Source: Nitrospira sp.
Lineage (GTDB): Bacteria > UBA9089 > CG2-30-40-21 > SBAY01
Direction: 5' to 3'
NCBI GenBank assembly: GCA_005239945.1
Contig: SBAY01000365.1
Span: 1-5,258, forward strand
Length of the DNA: 5,258 bases
Part shown: positions 1 to 5,258 of the stretch, piece after piece
How the letters are laid out: every line of letters starts with the position of its first letter
How positions within the stretch are numbered: position 1 is the stretch's first letter
Position numbers and translations under genes: made by a program
The notes under the pieces: generated by a model
What the model was told of the DNA's origin: nothing
Database searches by the model: none
The model's input: only the letters and a program-made list of their open reading frames with translations

Positions 1-254
1 ACGAATATACCGCTTCTATCAAAGGCTGTATGAAAAAAACTTTGTTAAAAAAACGAGATCTTGCAAGTTTGTATTACAGAGTAGCCACAAAGTTCACAAC
101 GGTTTTAATTAATTACACTTCCTTTCTTTGTGTTCATTGTGGTTTTCTCCGTGGCCTCTGTGGTTTCTTTCATATTCTTTCATGTTTTATTTGAGACTAC
201 CCAAAATATTATCGACAAATCTAATGACAGACTTAAGAATTGAAAAAAAAATTC
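1..254. other. Intergenic region upstream of fhs, no confident gene
   Basis: This stretch has no convincing coding sequence. Two short open frames run in from the left edge, ending with TAA at 110-112 and TGA at 192-194. Either could in principle be the tail of an upstream gene, but both end inside the repeat DNA and neither resembles a known C-terminus. The region also holds the GTGG-type repeat, an AT-rich segment, and a 7-bp inverted repeat (AAGAATT at 235-241, AATTCTT at 250-256) around the A-tract that leads into the fhs promoter. Confidence 0.6.
83..171. repeat. Dispersed-type intergenic repeat rich in TGTGG/CCACA
   Basis: The stretch 127-171 is built of degenerate units ending in GTGG, such as TTCATTGTGG, TTTTCTCCGTGG and CCTCTGTGG. 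A partly complementary arm, GCCACAAAGTTCACAA (84-99), matches TTGTGTTCATTGTGGT in reverse with a few mismatches, so a long imperfect hairpin is possible. From memory, similar TTTGTGTT/GTGGCCTCTGTGG stretches are scattered between genes in several uncultured bacterial genomes; I could not verify this here. Confidence 0.5.
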
Positions 255-283
255 TTGACATTCTCGTAATTTGATGGTATAAT
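255..283 (+). promoter_or_regulatory. Sigma-70 promoter of fhs, extended -10
   Basis: The -35 box TTGACA (255-260) and the -10 box TATAAT (278-283) both match the consensus exactly and are separated by the ideal 17 nt. A TGG directly before the -10 box gives an extended -10 element. An A-tract at 243-251 lies where an UP element would contact the polymerase alpha subunit. Transcription should begin near 290, giving a leader of about 62 nt. This predicts strong, probably constitutive expression unless the leader repeat intervenes. Confidence 0.9.
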
Positions 284-301
284 TTCAATTCAACTTTAAG
301 G

Positions 302-330
302 GACCTATAAGTCTTATAAGTCCTATATTT
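302..330 (-). repeat. 9-bp-period repeat, copy A (fhs leader)
   Basis: Three successive 9-bp units occur here (GTCTT at 311, GTCCT at 320, and a variant at 302). On the minus strand they read as the AGACTTATA family, which is also found at 2122-2153 and 4964-5003. Because CTTATAAG is self-complementary, the stretch 301-323 is also an imperfect palindrome: arms 301-311 and 313-323 are complementary except for one pair. The fhs transcript could therefore form a small hairpin just upstream of the ribosome-binding site. Any regulatory effect is inference. Confidence 0.75.
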
Positions 331-335
331 TAATT

Positions 336-343
336 AAGGAGGT
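336..343 (+). promoter_or_regulatory. Ribosome-binding site of fhs
   Basis: AAGGAGGT is a near-complete anti-Shine-Dalgarno match, 8 nt before the ATG at 352. It fixes the start codon. Confidence 0.93.
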
Positions 344-351
344 TTTAAAAA

Positions 352-2115
352 ATGGCTTACGATGCAACAAAATTACAGGATTGGGAAATTGCAAGAGAGG
401 CAGAAAAGGGTATGCCTACACCGGAAGAATGGAGAGGAAAGTTAGGACTTGACAAAAAGGAAGTCATTACTTATGGCAGGATATGTAAGCTCGACTTTCT
501 AAAGATTATTGAGAGGCTTAAGAATAAACCCGATGGTAAATATATTGATGTTACTGCTATTACCCCTACACCTTTAGGTGAAGGAAAAACGACAACTACT
601 CTGGGGTTGATAGAAGGTTTAGGTAAAAGGGGTCTCAATGTGGGTGGCTGTATTCGGCAGCCTTCCGGTGGACCTACTTTTAATATCAAAGGCACAGCCG
701 CAGGCGGTGGTAATGCCCTGCTTATTCCGATGACTGAGTTTTCTTTAGGACTAACCGGGGATATAGATGCCATTTCTAATGCCCACAATTTAGCTATGGT
801 TGCCCTGACTGCAAGGATGCAGCATGAAGCAAACTACTCAGATGAAGATCTTTTAAAACGCACTAACATGCGACGATTAAATATTGACCCCAGAAAAGTA
901 GAGATGGGTTGGGTAATTGACTTCTGTGCTCAGAGTTTGCGCAATATCATTATTGGTCTTGGTGGCAAGCAAGATGGCTTTATGATGGCTTCAAAGTTTG
1001 GAATTACCGTTAGCTCAGAAATTATGGCCATTCTTTCTATTGTTCGAGATTTAAAAGATTTACGCGAGCGTTTAGGTAAAATCATAGTGGCTTATGATAA
1101 GAGCGGAAATCCGGTAACTACCGAGGACTTAGAAGTTGCGGGTTCAATGGCTGCATGGATGAGAAATACCATTAATCCTACATTGATGTCAACGGCAGAG
1201 TACCAACCGGTTATGGTACATGCAGGTCCATTTGCCAATATTGCTGTGGGTCAATCATCTATCATTGCTGACCGTATTGGACTAAAGATGTTTGACTATC
1301 ATGTCACAGAGTCGGGATTCGGTGCAGATATAGGTTTTGAGAAGTTCTGGAATGTAAAGTGTCGCTTTAGTGGACTTACCCCTAATGCTGTTGTTATTGT
1401 GACTACAATAAGGGCATTGAAGATGCACGGTGGAGGACCTAAAGTAGTCCCTGGCAATCCTCTCCCTGAAGAATACCAGAAAGAGAATTTGGGGTTAGTT
1501 GATAGAGGGGTTTTAAATCTCTTACATCACATAAATAATGTGAAGAAATCAGGGGCTAAGCCGGTGGTTTCTATCAATTGTTTCCATACGGATACCGATG
1601 AAGAGATTGCCCTGGTTCGTAGATATGTTGAGGATACAGGAACCCGGTGTGCACTCTCCCAGCATTGGCTTAAAGGTGGAGAGGGTGCCCTTGAACTGGC
1701 AGATGCAGTCATTGATGCCTGTAAGGAAAAGGTTGACTTCAAGTTTCTTTATCCATTGGAACTGCCGCTTAGAGAAAGGGTTGCGTTGATTGCCAAAGAG
1801 ATATACGGTGCAGATGGGGTCTCATGGACACCTGAGGCAGAGGCCAAGGCCAAAGCGGCAGAGAGTAATCCTGATATGGCCGATTTTGCTACGATGATGG
1901 TTAAGACCCACTTGAGCCTTACCCATGATCCTACATTAAAAGGACTACCTACGGGTTGGACCCTGCCAGTGCGTGATCTCCTGATATTTGCAGGAGCAAA
2001 GTTCCTTTGCCCTTGCACAGGCACTATCAGTCTGATGCCCGGTACAAGTTCTAATCCAGCATTCAGAAGAATAGATATAAATACGAAGACAGGGGAAGTT
2101 ACAGGGCTGTTTTAA
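352..2115 (+). CDS. fhs: Formate--tetrahydrofolate ligase (10-formyl-THF synthetase), long form
   Basis: This cytosolic enzyme makes 10-formyltetrahydrofolate from formate, ATP and tetrahydrofolate. It feeds the methyl branch of the Wood-Ljungdahl pathway and purine or formyl-Met synthesis. The 587-residue product aligns by eye from end to end with the Moorella enzyme. Visible landmarks are the P-loop TPLGEGKTTTT (73-83, Lys79), the formyl-phosphate region beginning RQPSGGP (102-108, Arg102), KGTAAGGG (113-120), LTGD (134-137), the folate-stacking Phe411 in NCFHTDTDEE and Trp439 in HWLKGGEG, YGADGV (485-490), and the terminal TGLF typical of the family. It is longer than the usual 555-560 residues because of insertions near 161-173 and 365-376, plus a slightly longer N-terminus. 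The usual REPS motif reads RQPS here. The ATG at 352 follows AAGGAGGT with an 8-nt gap and a consensus promoter, so the start is secure. It appears monocistronic; the next gene is convergent. Family identity is very secure. Placement in the Wood-Ljungdahl pathway is inferred, as no other pathway gene is visible. Confidence 0.97.
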   Translation: MAYDATKLQDWEIAREAEKGMPTPEEWRGKLGLDKKEVITYGRICKLDFLKIIERLKNKPDGKYIDVTAITPTPLGEGKTTTTLGLIEGLGKRGLNVGGCIRQPSGGPTFNIKGTAAGGGNALLIPMTEFSLGLTGDIDAISNAHNLAMVALTARMQHEANYSDEDLLKRTNMRRLNIDPRKVEMGWVIDFCAQSLRNIIIGLGGKQDGFMMASKFGITVSSEIMAILSIVRDLKDLRERLGKIIVAYDKSGNPVTTEDLEVAGSMAAWMRNTINPTLMSTAEYQPVMVHAGPFANIAVGQSSIIADRIGLKMFDYHVTESGFGADIGFEKFWNVKCRFSGLTPNAVVIVTTIRALKMHGGGPKVVPGNPLPEEYQKENLGLVDRGVLNLLHHINNVKKSGAKPVVSINCFHTDTDEEIALVRRYVEDTGTRCALSQHWLKGGEGALELADAVIDACKEKVDFKFLYPLELPLRERVALIAKEIYGADGVSWTPEAEAKAKAAESNPDMADFATMMVKTHLSLTHDPTLKGLPTGWTLPVRDLLIFAGAKFLCPCTGTISLMPGTSSNPAFRRIDINTKTGEVTGLF

Positions 2116-2121
2116 AAAAGG

Positions 2122-2153
2122 ATATAAGACTTATAAGACCTAGAAGACTTATT
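2122..2153 (+). repeat. 9-bp-period repeat, copy B (downstream of fhs)
   Basis: AAGAC recurs at 2126, 2135 and 2144, giving a strict 9-nt period with a unit close to AGACTTATA. The copy starts just after the fhs stop codon and is in the opposite orientation to copy A, so fhs is flanked by inverted copies that share the 12-mer GACTTATAAGAC. Confidence 0.78.
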
Positions 2154-2158
2154 ATTTC

Positions 2159-2194
2159 GAGAGAAACCCTTTTTTTAAAAAAAGGGTTTCTCTC
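2159..2194. terminator. Perfect 36-bp palindrome between convergent genes, probable bidirectional terminator
   Basis: GAGAGAAACCC (2159-2169) is followed by seven T, seven A and then GGGTTTCTCTC (2184-2194), so the two 18-nt halves are exactly complementary. It lies 43 nt after the fhs stop and 3 nt after the stop of the convergent gene, where both transcripts should end. No long U-run follows the stem on either strand; the T/A runs lie at the apex. It is therefore not a textbook intrinsic terminator, although its position supports that role or protection of both 3' ends. Confidence 0.7.
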
Positions 2195-2197
2195 CCT

Positions 2198-5017
2198 TTA
2201 AAAATCATAGCCTATACTAAAATTAGTATTATGGGAAGTCTCAACAAAATCTGTATTCCAGGCATAATCTATTCTTAGAGGTAGAAAGCCTAAAAGGATG
2301 CGTAATCCAACACCATAGGAGCATTTTAAGTCAGTTTTTCTTTTCTCATCCGTGGAATTATGTCTGGTAGTCAGCCTTTCCCCTTTTGACCAGGCAGAAC
2401 CTACATCGACAAATAGTACCGAGCGAATATTTTTAATGGAAACAGGCATGGCAAATCTAATTTCATCAATGAGCGGTATCCTGAGTTCTGCATTACCAAG
2501 GAGGATATAATTACCCCAGAATTCACCCACTTCATACCCTCTTAGATTCCCTGCCTCAGAAATAGAAAACAATCTACGTCCCCCCAAAGGAAATTCCCGA
2601 CGGTCAGAGCCTTTACTTACCTTACTTAAAAGATGAAAAGCCCAGTTTGCCCGTTGTGTTATACGGATATACTTACGATAGTCAACCTTAAAATTGATAT
2701 AACTTACCTGGTGATGCAAAAGGGGTATGGTTTGTTCTATACTCACCCGGCTCATCACTCCACTTAAAGGTCCCCAATAACTCCAATTGGTCGTGTCCTC
2801 TACTAAGGCCACCGAAAAATAATCAATTCCTTCCTTCTCCTGGGGTATTATCCCTGAGGTAACAATTTTTTCCTGGGAAATCACCTCGGAAACAAAACTT
2901 AGTTCTACCCGTCTGAATTTACTAAAAGGATAATCCATCATACCCACTATTCCATATTCTCGCTCAGCAATATCCTTATCAGAAAAGCTATAAAAATTAG
3001 ACCAGTTAAAAACACCTACCCTGAAATCAGGTTTTTTGGTTAAATAACTGTAAGAAAATTGAAAATTGGTTTCATTGCTTATCGAAGAGGCATTATCCAA
3101 TAGTAACATAAATCTATGATTTCCCAGAACATCCGATGCGGCTAATTGGAGACTGGCCGAGAGCCCCTGACTTGAATTATAAACAAAATTGCCTGAGCGC
3201 CAATCAAAGGAAAATTTTCGTTCATATTCCTTGATTTTGGCTTTTTTTATTGGTTCGATTTCGGCTAAGGTTGTTGATGTTGCCGCAACTTCAGGCTTTT
3301 TCCAGGTAAGTTTCAGGTCTTCTATTAAATAGAGATTATATCCGCCTTGATAATACGAGACAAAAATCAACCCTCCTTGAGATGAGATAACTCCCTGAAA
3401 GGCACCGCCAACACAATTCGTTACCTGGGCTATTTCCTTTGTCTCCAGATTATAACCATAGATATTATACATCCCATCGGTATCCGAAGAATAAAATATA
3501 ATTTTACCATCATTTGACCAGAAGGGGTCTTTTTTATGGCCATCTTCAGAGGTAAGTATGACGAACTCTTCTTTTGTCTTTGGCGAGACAAGGCAGATAT
3601 CGGCAAAGCCATCTTTTTCCAGGTTTAAAACCTGTTCTCTTATAAAGGCAATATATTCACCATCATTAGACCAGACAGGCTGGTGGTCAAGGGAATTACC
3701 AGAGGTCAATGCCTCTATTTTATCATCCTCAAGCAGGTATATCTTACTTTTACCGTTAGAAAGGGCGGCGACCGCTAATCTTTTGCTATCTGGAGAAAAA
3801 GAAATGGAAGATATCTCATCGAATTGAGTCGGCTCAATGACCTCTTTAATGGTCGAGGTGAAGATATCATAGATAAATATGGCATCTTTTCCTTTTGTTT
3901 TAGCGATAAAGGCAATTTTGGTGCCGTCAGGGGACCAGGCGAGGGGTCTTTCTTCGGTATTAAGTTCTTCAAAATCATAAGCGGCCATCCCTCTGGTAAT
4001 TCTTTTAAGCACCTTACCATCTTTTACACATACCTGAACAACCTCTGCCTCCCCAAATTCATAGGAGAGCAAGGCAAGCATATCGCCACCAGGGGAGAAT
4101 GTGGGATGTGAATAAAATCGCGGTCCTTCTTCTATTACCCTTTTCCCAAAATCTGTGGGAAGTTTACGACTGGTCAATTTAGGATAATACTGCTGCTGTA
4201 GCGACTTTCTCCAGCCGTTCTCTAATGTTTCCAGGCTTACTCCCAGTGATGTCTTAATCATACTTTCCACAGAAGGATGTGCTTTGAATCTTCTCAGGAG
4301 AAGGTGGATTTTATCCGCACCATAAGTTCTAGCAATGTATCTCAGCAAAGAATGACTTTCTTTATAGGCTAAATAAACCCTTGATATTCTTGAGAAATCG
4401 GCTAAATCAGATAATGGGATAAGATTGTTTTCCAGGACGGCATCGGCTAAGACTGTATGTCCCATGGTATCCAGATCACCTGTTTCATACTCAGCTAATC
4501 CCTCCATAAGCCATAAAGGTGGTGCCAGAAATGCCTGTGTGGAAAACATAGCCGGCAATGTATCGTGGTATAAAATGTCGTAAGAAAAGACATGGGTAAG
4601 TTCATGGGTAATTACCGTCTGTAATGCCTTATAACTGCCCCTAAAAGGAATAACCATCCGATACTTGAAAATCTCGGCAAAACCACCTACCCCCTTTTCA
4701 ATTAATTCAAGGATAATATTTGTCTGTTGGAAATCGTAATGGGATTTGAAAATCACAAAGGGAATTGGTTTGGAGACATCATATTTCAAATCGGCAGCAA
4801 TCATTTCATAGGCATCTTCGGCCATCTTAGCCGCTATTTTGGCTAAATCCTCTATCTCCGGATTGTGATAAACCTCAAAATGCTCGGTTTGCAATATCTG
4901 CCAGGTAAATCCTTTATACCTGACCTTGTTTTTACCAAACTCCTGAGAAAAACTAAGATTAGGAATAAGACCTATAAGAGCTATAAGACTTATAAGACAT
5001 ATAATTTTCTTTAACAT
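2198..5017 (-). CDS. Exported MA-type zinc peptidase / TolB-like propeller / Omp85-like barrel fusion protein
   Basis: The product is 939 residues, numbered from the ATG at 5017. Residues 1-24 form a signal peptide: MLKK, then a hydrophobic core, with cleavage likely near SFS/QE. About 30-285 is a peptidase-MA-like gluzincin domain with HELTH (138-142: two zinc His and catalytic Glu139) and WLMEGLAEY (169-177, Glu172 the probable third ligand), so the active site looks intact. About 300-570 carries six PD40/TolB-type repeats with cores such as WSPDGTKIAF and WSNDGEYIAF (near 303, 357, 403, 445, 496, 540), fitting a six-bladed propeller. After a linker, about 600-939 looks like an Omp85/BamA-type barrel: SDVLGNH (628-634), LRGY (825-828), NAELRIPL, FVDVGSAW (869-876) and a C-terminal Phe. 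It probably sits in the outer membrane with the other domains in the periplasm. The substrate is unknown; roles in envelope proteolysis or outer-membrane assembly are inference. A GTG at 5029 in the same frame lies inside the ribosome-binding site, so the ATG at 5017 is preferred. The gene is convergent with fhs and appears to be transcribed alone. Confidence 0.9.
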   Translation of the reverse strand: MLKKIICLISLIALIGLIPNLSFSQEFGKNKVRYKGFTWQILQTEHFEVYHNPEIEDLAKIAAKMAEDAYEMIAADLKYDVSKPIPFVIFKSHYDFQQTNIILELIEKGVGGFAEIFKYRMVIPFRGSYKALQTVITHELTHVFSYDILYHDTLPAMFSTQAFLAPPLWLMEGLAEYETGDLDTMGHTVLADAVLENNLIPLSDLADFSRISRVYLAYKESHSLLRYIARTYGADKIHLLLRRFKAHPSVESMIKTSLGVSLETLENGWRKSLQQQYYPKLTSRKLPTDFGKRVIEEGPRFYSHPTFSPGGDMLALLSYEFGEAEVVQVCVKDGKVLKRITRGMAAYDFEELNTEERPLAWSPDGTKIAFIAKTKGKDAIFIYDIFTSTIKEVIEPTQFDEISSISFSPDSKRLAVAALSNGKSKIYLLEDDKIEALTSGNSLDHQPVWSNDGEYIAFIREQVLNLEKDGFADICLVSPKTKEEFVILTSEDGHKKDPFWSNDGKIIFYSSDTDGMYNIYGYNLETKEIAQVTNCVGGAFQGVISSQGGLIFVSYYQGGYNLYLIEDLKLTWKKPEVAATSTTLAEIEPIKKAKIKEYERKFSFDWRSGNFVYNSSQGLSASLQLAASDVLGNHRFMLLLDNASSISNETNFQFSYSYLTKKPDFRVGVFNWSNFYSFSDKDIAEREYGIVGMMDYPFSKFRRVELSFVSEVISQEKIVTSGIIPQEKEGIDYFSVALVEDTTNWSYWGPLSGVMSRVSIEQTIPLLHHQVSYINFKVDYRKYIRITQRANWAFHLLSKVSKGSDRREFPLGGRRLFSISEAGNLRGYEVGEFWGNYILLGNAELRIPLIDEIRFAMPVSIKNIRSVLFVDVGSAWSKGERLTTRHNSTDEKRKTDLKCSYGVGLRILLGFLPLRIDYAWNTDFVETSHNTNFSIGYDF
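4964..5003 (+). repeat. 9-bp-period repeat, copy C (inside signal-peptide coding region)
   Basis: Four units with AAGAC or AAGAG starts at 4967, 4976, 4985 and 4994 make this the longest copy. It lies within the minus-strand gene, where each unit reads as xGT CTT ATA and encodes [Ser/Ala/Gly]-Leu-Ile, building the hydrophobic core ISLIALIGLI of the signal peptide. The period of 9 keeps the frame. Confidence 0.8.
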
Positions 5018-5026
5018 TTTTATCAC

Positions 5027-5035
5027 CACCTCCTT
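5027..5035 (-). promoter_or_regulatory. Ribosome-binding site of the outer-membrane fusion gene
   Basis: On the minus strand this reads AAGGAGGTG, a strong anti-Shine-Dalgarno match, 9 nt before the ATG at 5017. The in-frame GTG at 5029 overlaps this element and so cannot use it, which decides the start in favour of the ATG. Confidence 0.88.
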
Positions 5036-5041
5036 CTATAA

Positions 5042-5070
5042 AGTATATCTATTAAATGTATTTTTGTCAA
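5042..5070 (-). promoter_or_regulatory. Sigma-70 promoter of the peptidase/propeller/barrel gene
   Basis: Read on the minus strand, TTGACA (5070-5065) and TATACT (5047-5042) are separated by 17 nt. The predicted transcription start, near 5035, falls at the first base of the Shine-Dalgarno sequence, giving a leader of only about 18 nt before the ATG at 5017. The -35 box lies in an inverted repeat shared with the opposing promoter. Confidence 0.82.
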
Positions 5071-5091
5071 GGAATTAAAATAATCCTTGAC
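5066..5091. repeat. Inverted repeat spanning two divergent -35 boxes, possible operator
   Basis: GTCAAGGA (5066-5073) and TCCTTGAC (5084-5091) are perfect 8-bp complements separated by a 10-nt AT-only spacer. Each arm contains most of one -35 box. The symmetry goes three bases beyond what the two -35 boxes would give by themselves, so a dimeric regulator could bind here and control both directions. No regulator is visible, so an operator role is inference. Confidence 0.55.
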
Positions 5092-5115
5092 GCAACTCAA
5101 AGAAAAGATTATAAT
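5087..5115 (+). promoter_or_regulatory. Rightward sigma-70 promoter, divergent from the minus-strand gene
   Basis: TTGACG (5087-5092) and TATAAT (5110-5115) are separated by exactly 17 nt, so a transcript would start near 5122. No convincing gene follows within the window. The first start-like codon, a GTG at 5147, runs into TAG at 5162 after five codons, and repeat DNA follows. Confidence 0.7.
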
Positions 5116-5199
5116 AATACGGGAAGAAAAGGGTTCAAGGGGTCAAGTGAAAGAAAGAGACTAGTGCTCTGTCACAGGTGATTTGATGAGTAAGGTTGA

Positions 5200-5258
5200 G
5201 GTTAAGGTTGAGAAGATAGAGAAAAATCTCCTTCCTTCTCTCCTTCTCAACCTTAACC
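5200..5258. repeat. 16-bp perfect inverted repeat, truncated by window end
   Basis: GGTTAAGGTTGAGAAG (5200-5215) is exactly complementary to CTTCTCAACCTTAACC (5243-5258), with a 27-nt purine-to-pyrimidine spacer containing a small GAGA/TCTC stem. The left side extends outward as a GGTTGA/GGTTAA hexamer run from about 5193, so the full element probably continues past the window. It resembles a non-coding miniature repeat or MITE-like hairpin rather than a gene; its class is unassigned. Confidence 0.75.

Noticed and set aside
2..112. Possible C-terminal tail of an upstream gene in the second frame, ending TAA at 110
   Set aside because: Only 36 residues, basic and unrecognised, with the end falling inside the repeat. 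It cannot be told from chance without the upstream sequence.
3..194. Open frame running in from the left edge to TGA at 192-194, with an ATG at 30
   Set aside because: Its second half is the GTGG-type repeat translated into Cys/Phe-rich low-complexity sequence, there is no clear ribosome-binding site, and no family is recognisable.
284..351. Tetrahydrofolate riboswitch in the fhs leader
   Set aside because: The leader is only about 60 nt, mostly repeat plus ribosome-binding site, too short for and unlike the known THF aptamer.
3558..4111. Plus-strand open frames of about 90 codons opposite the large minus-strand gene
   Set aside because: They lie fully inside the propeller-coding region on the opposite strand, lack ribosome-binding sites and resemble no family; the minus-strand frame shows clear domain motifs.
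302..5003. CRISPR array or plasmid iterons as an explanation for the 9-bp repeats
   Set aside because: There are no spacers, units are contiguous and only 9 bp, copies lie kilobases apart, and no cas or replication-initiator gene is present.
5018..5029. GTG at 5029 as start of the outer-membrane fusion gene (943 residues)
   Set aside because: The codon overlaps the Shine-Dalgarno element itself. The ATG at 5017 has ideal spacing and begins a classic MLKK signal peptide.
5186..5258. ATG at 5186 opening a frame that runs off the right edge
   Set aside because: The codons are simply the hexamer and hairpin repeat, giving low-complexity Lys/Val/Glu then Leu-rich sequence. The sequence before it is a poor ribosome-binding site.

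Overview
The window holds two long protein genes facing each other, plus intergenic DNA that is unusually rich in short repeats. The organism looks like an uncultured, moderately AT-rich diderm (outer-membrane-bearing) bacterium. One gene encodes an exported protein ending in an Omp85/BamA-like beta-barrel, which needs an outer membrane. The other encodes a long-form formate--tetrahydrofolate ligase, an enzyme central to one-carbon metabolism and common in anaerobes using the Wood-Ljungdahl pathway. The phylum cannot be fixed from the sequence; uncultured groundwater or sediment lineages such as Omnitrophota-like or deltaproteobacteria-like groups are only a guess.

Layout: positions 1-254 hold no convincing gene. 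They contain a dispersed-type repeat rich in TGTGG/CCACA (about 83-171) and an A-tract. A textbook sigma-70 promoter with extended -10 (255-283) drives fhs (352-2115, + strand) through a leader of about 60 nt that carries a 9-bp-period repeat. The 82-bp gap between fhs and its convergent neighbour holds a second copy of that repeat and a perfect 36-bp palindrome (2159-2194), probably a shared terminator. The minus strand from 5017 to 2198 encodes a 939-residue exported protein made of a zinc-protease-like domain, a six-repeat TolB/PD40 beta-propeller and an outer-membrane barrel. Its promoter (5042-5070) lies back to back with a rightward promoter (5087-5115), and their -35 boxes form an inverted repeat. 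The right edge (about 5161-5258) is repeat DNA with a 16-bp perfect inverted repeat cut off by the window end; no gene for the rightward promoter is visible.

The two genes appear to be independent transcription units with unrelated functions: cytosolic folate chemistry and envelope biogenesis or proteolysis. The most unusual signal is a 9-bp repeat (unit close to AGACTTATA) found at three places: inverted on either side of fhs, and inside the reading frame of the outer-membrane protein, where it encodes the hydrophobic core of the signal peptide. I see no defence system, CRISPR array, tRNA or rRNA.
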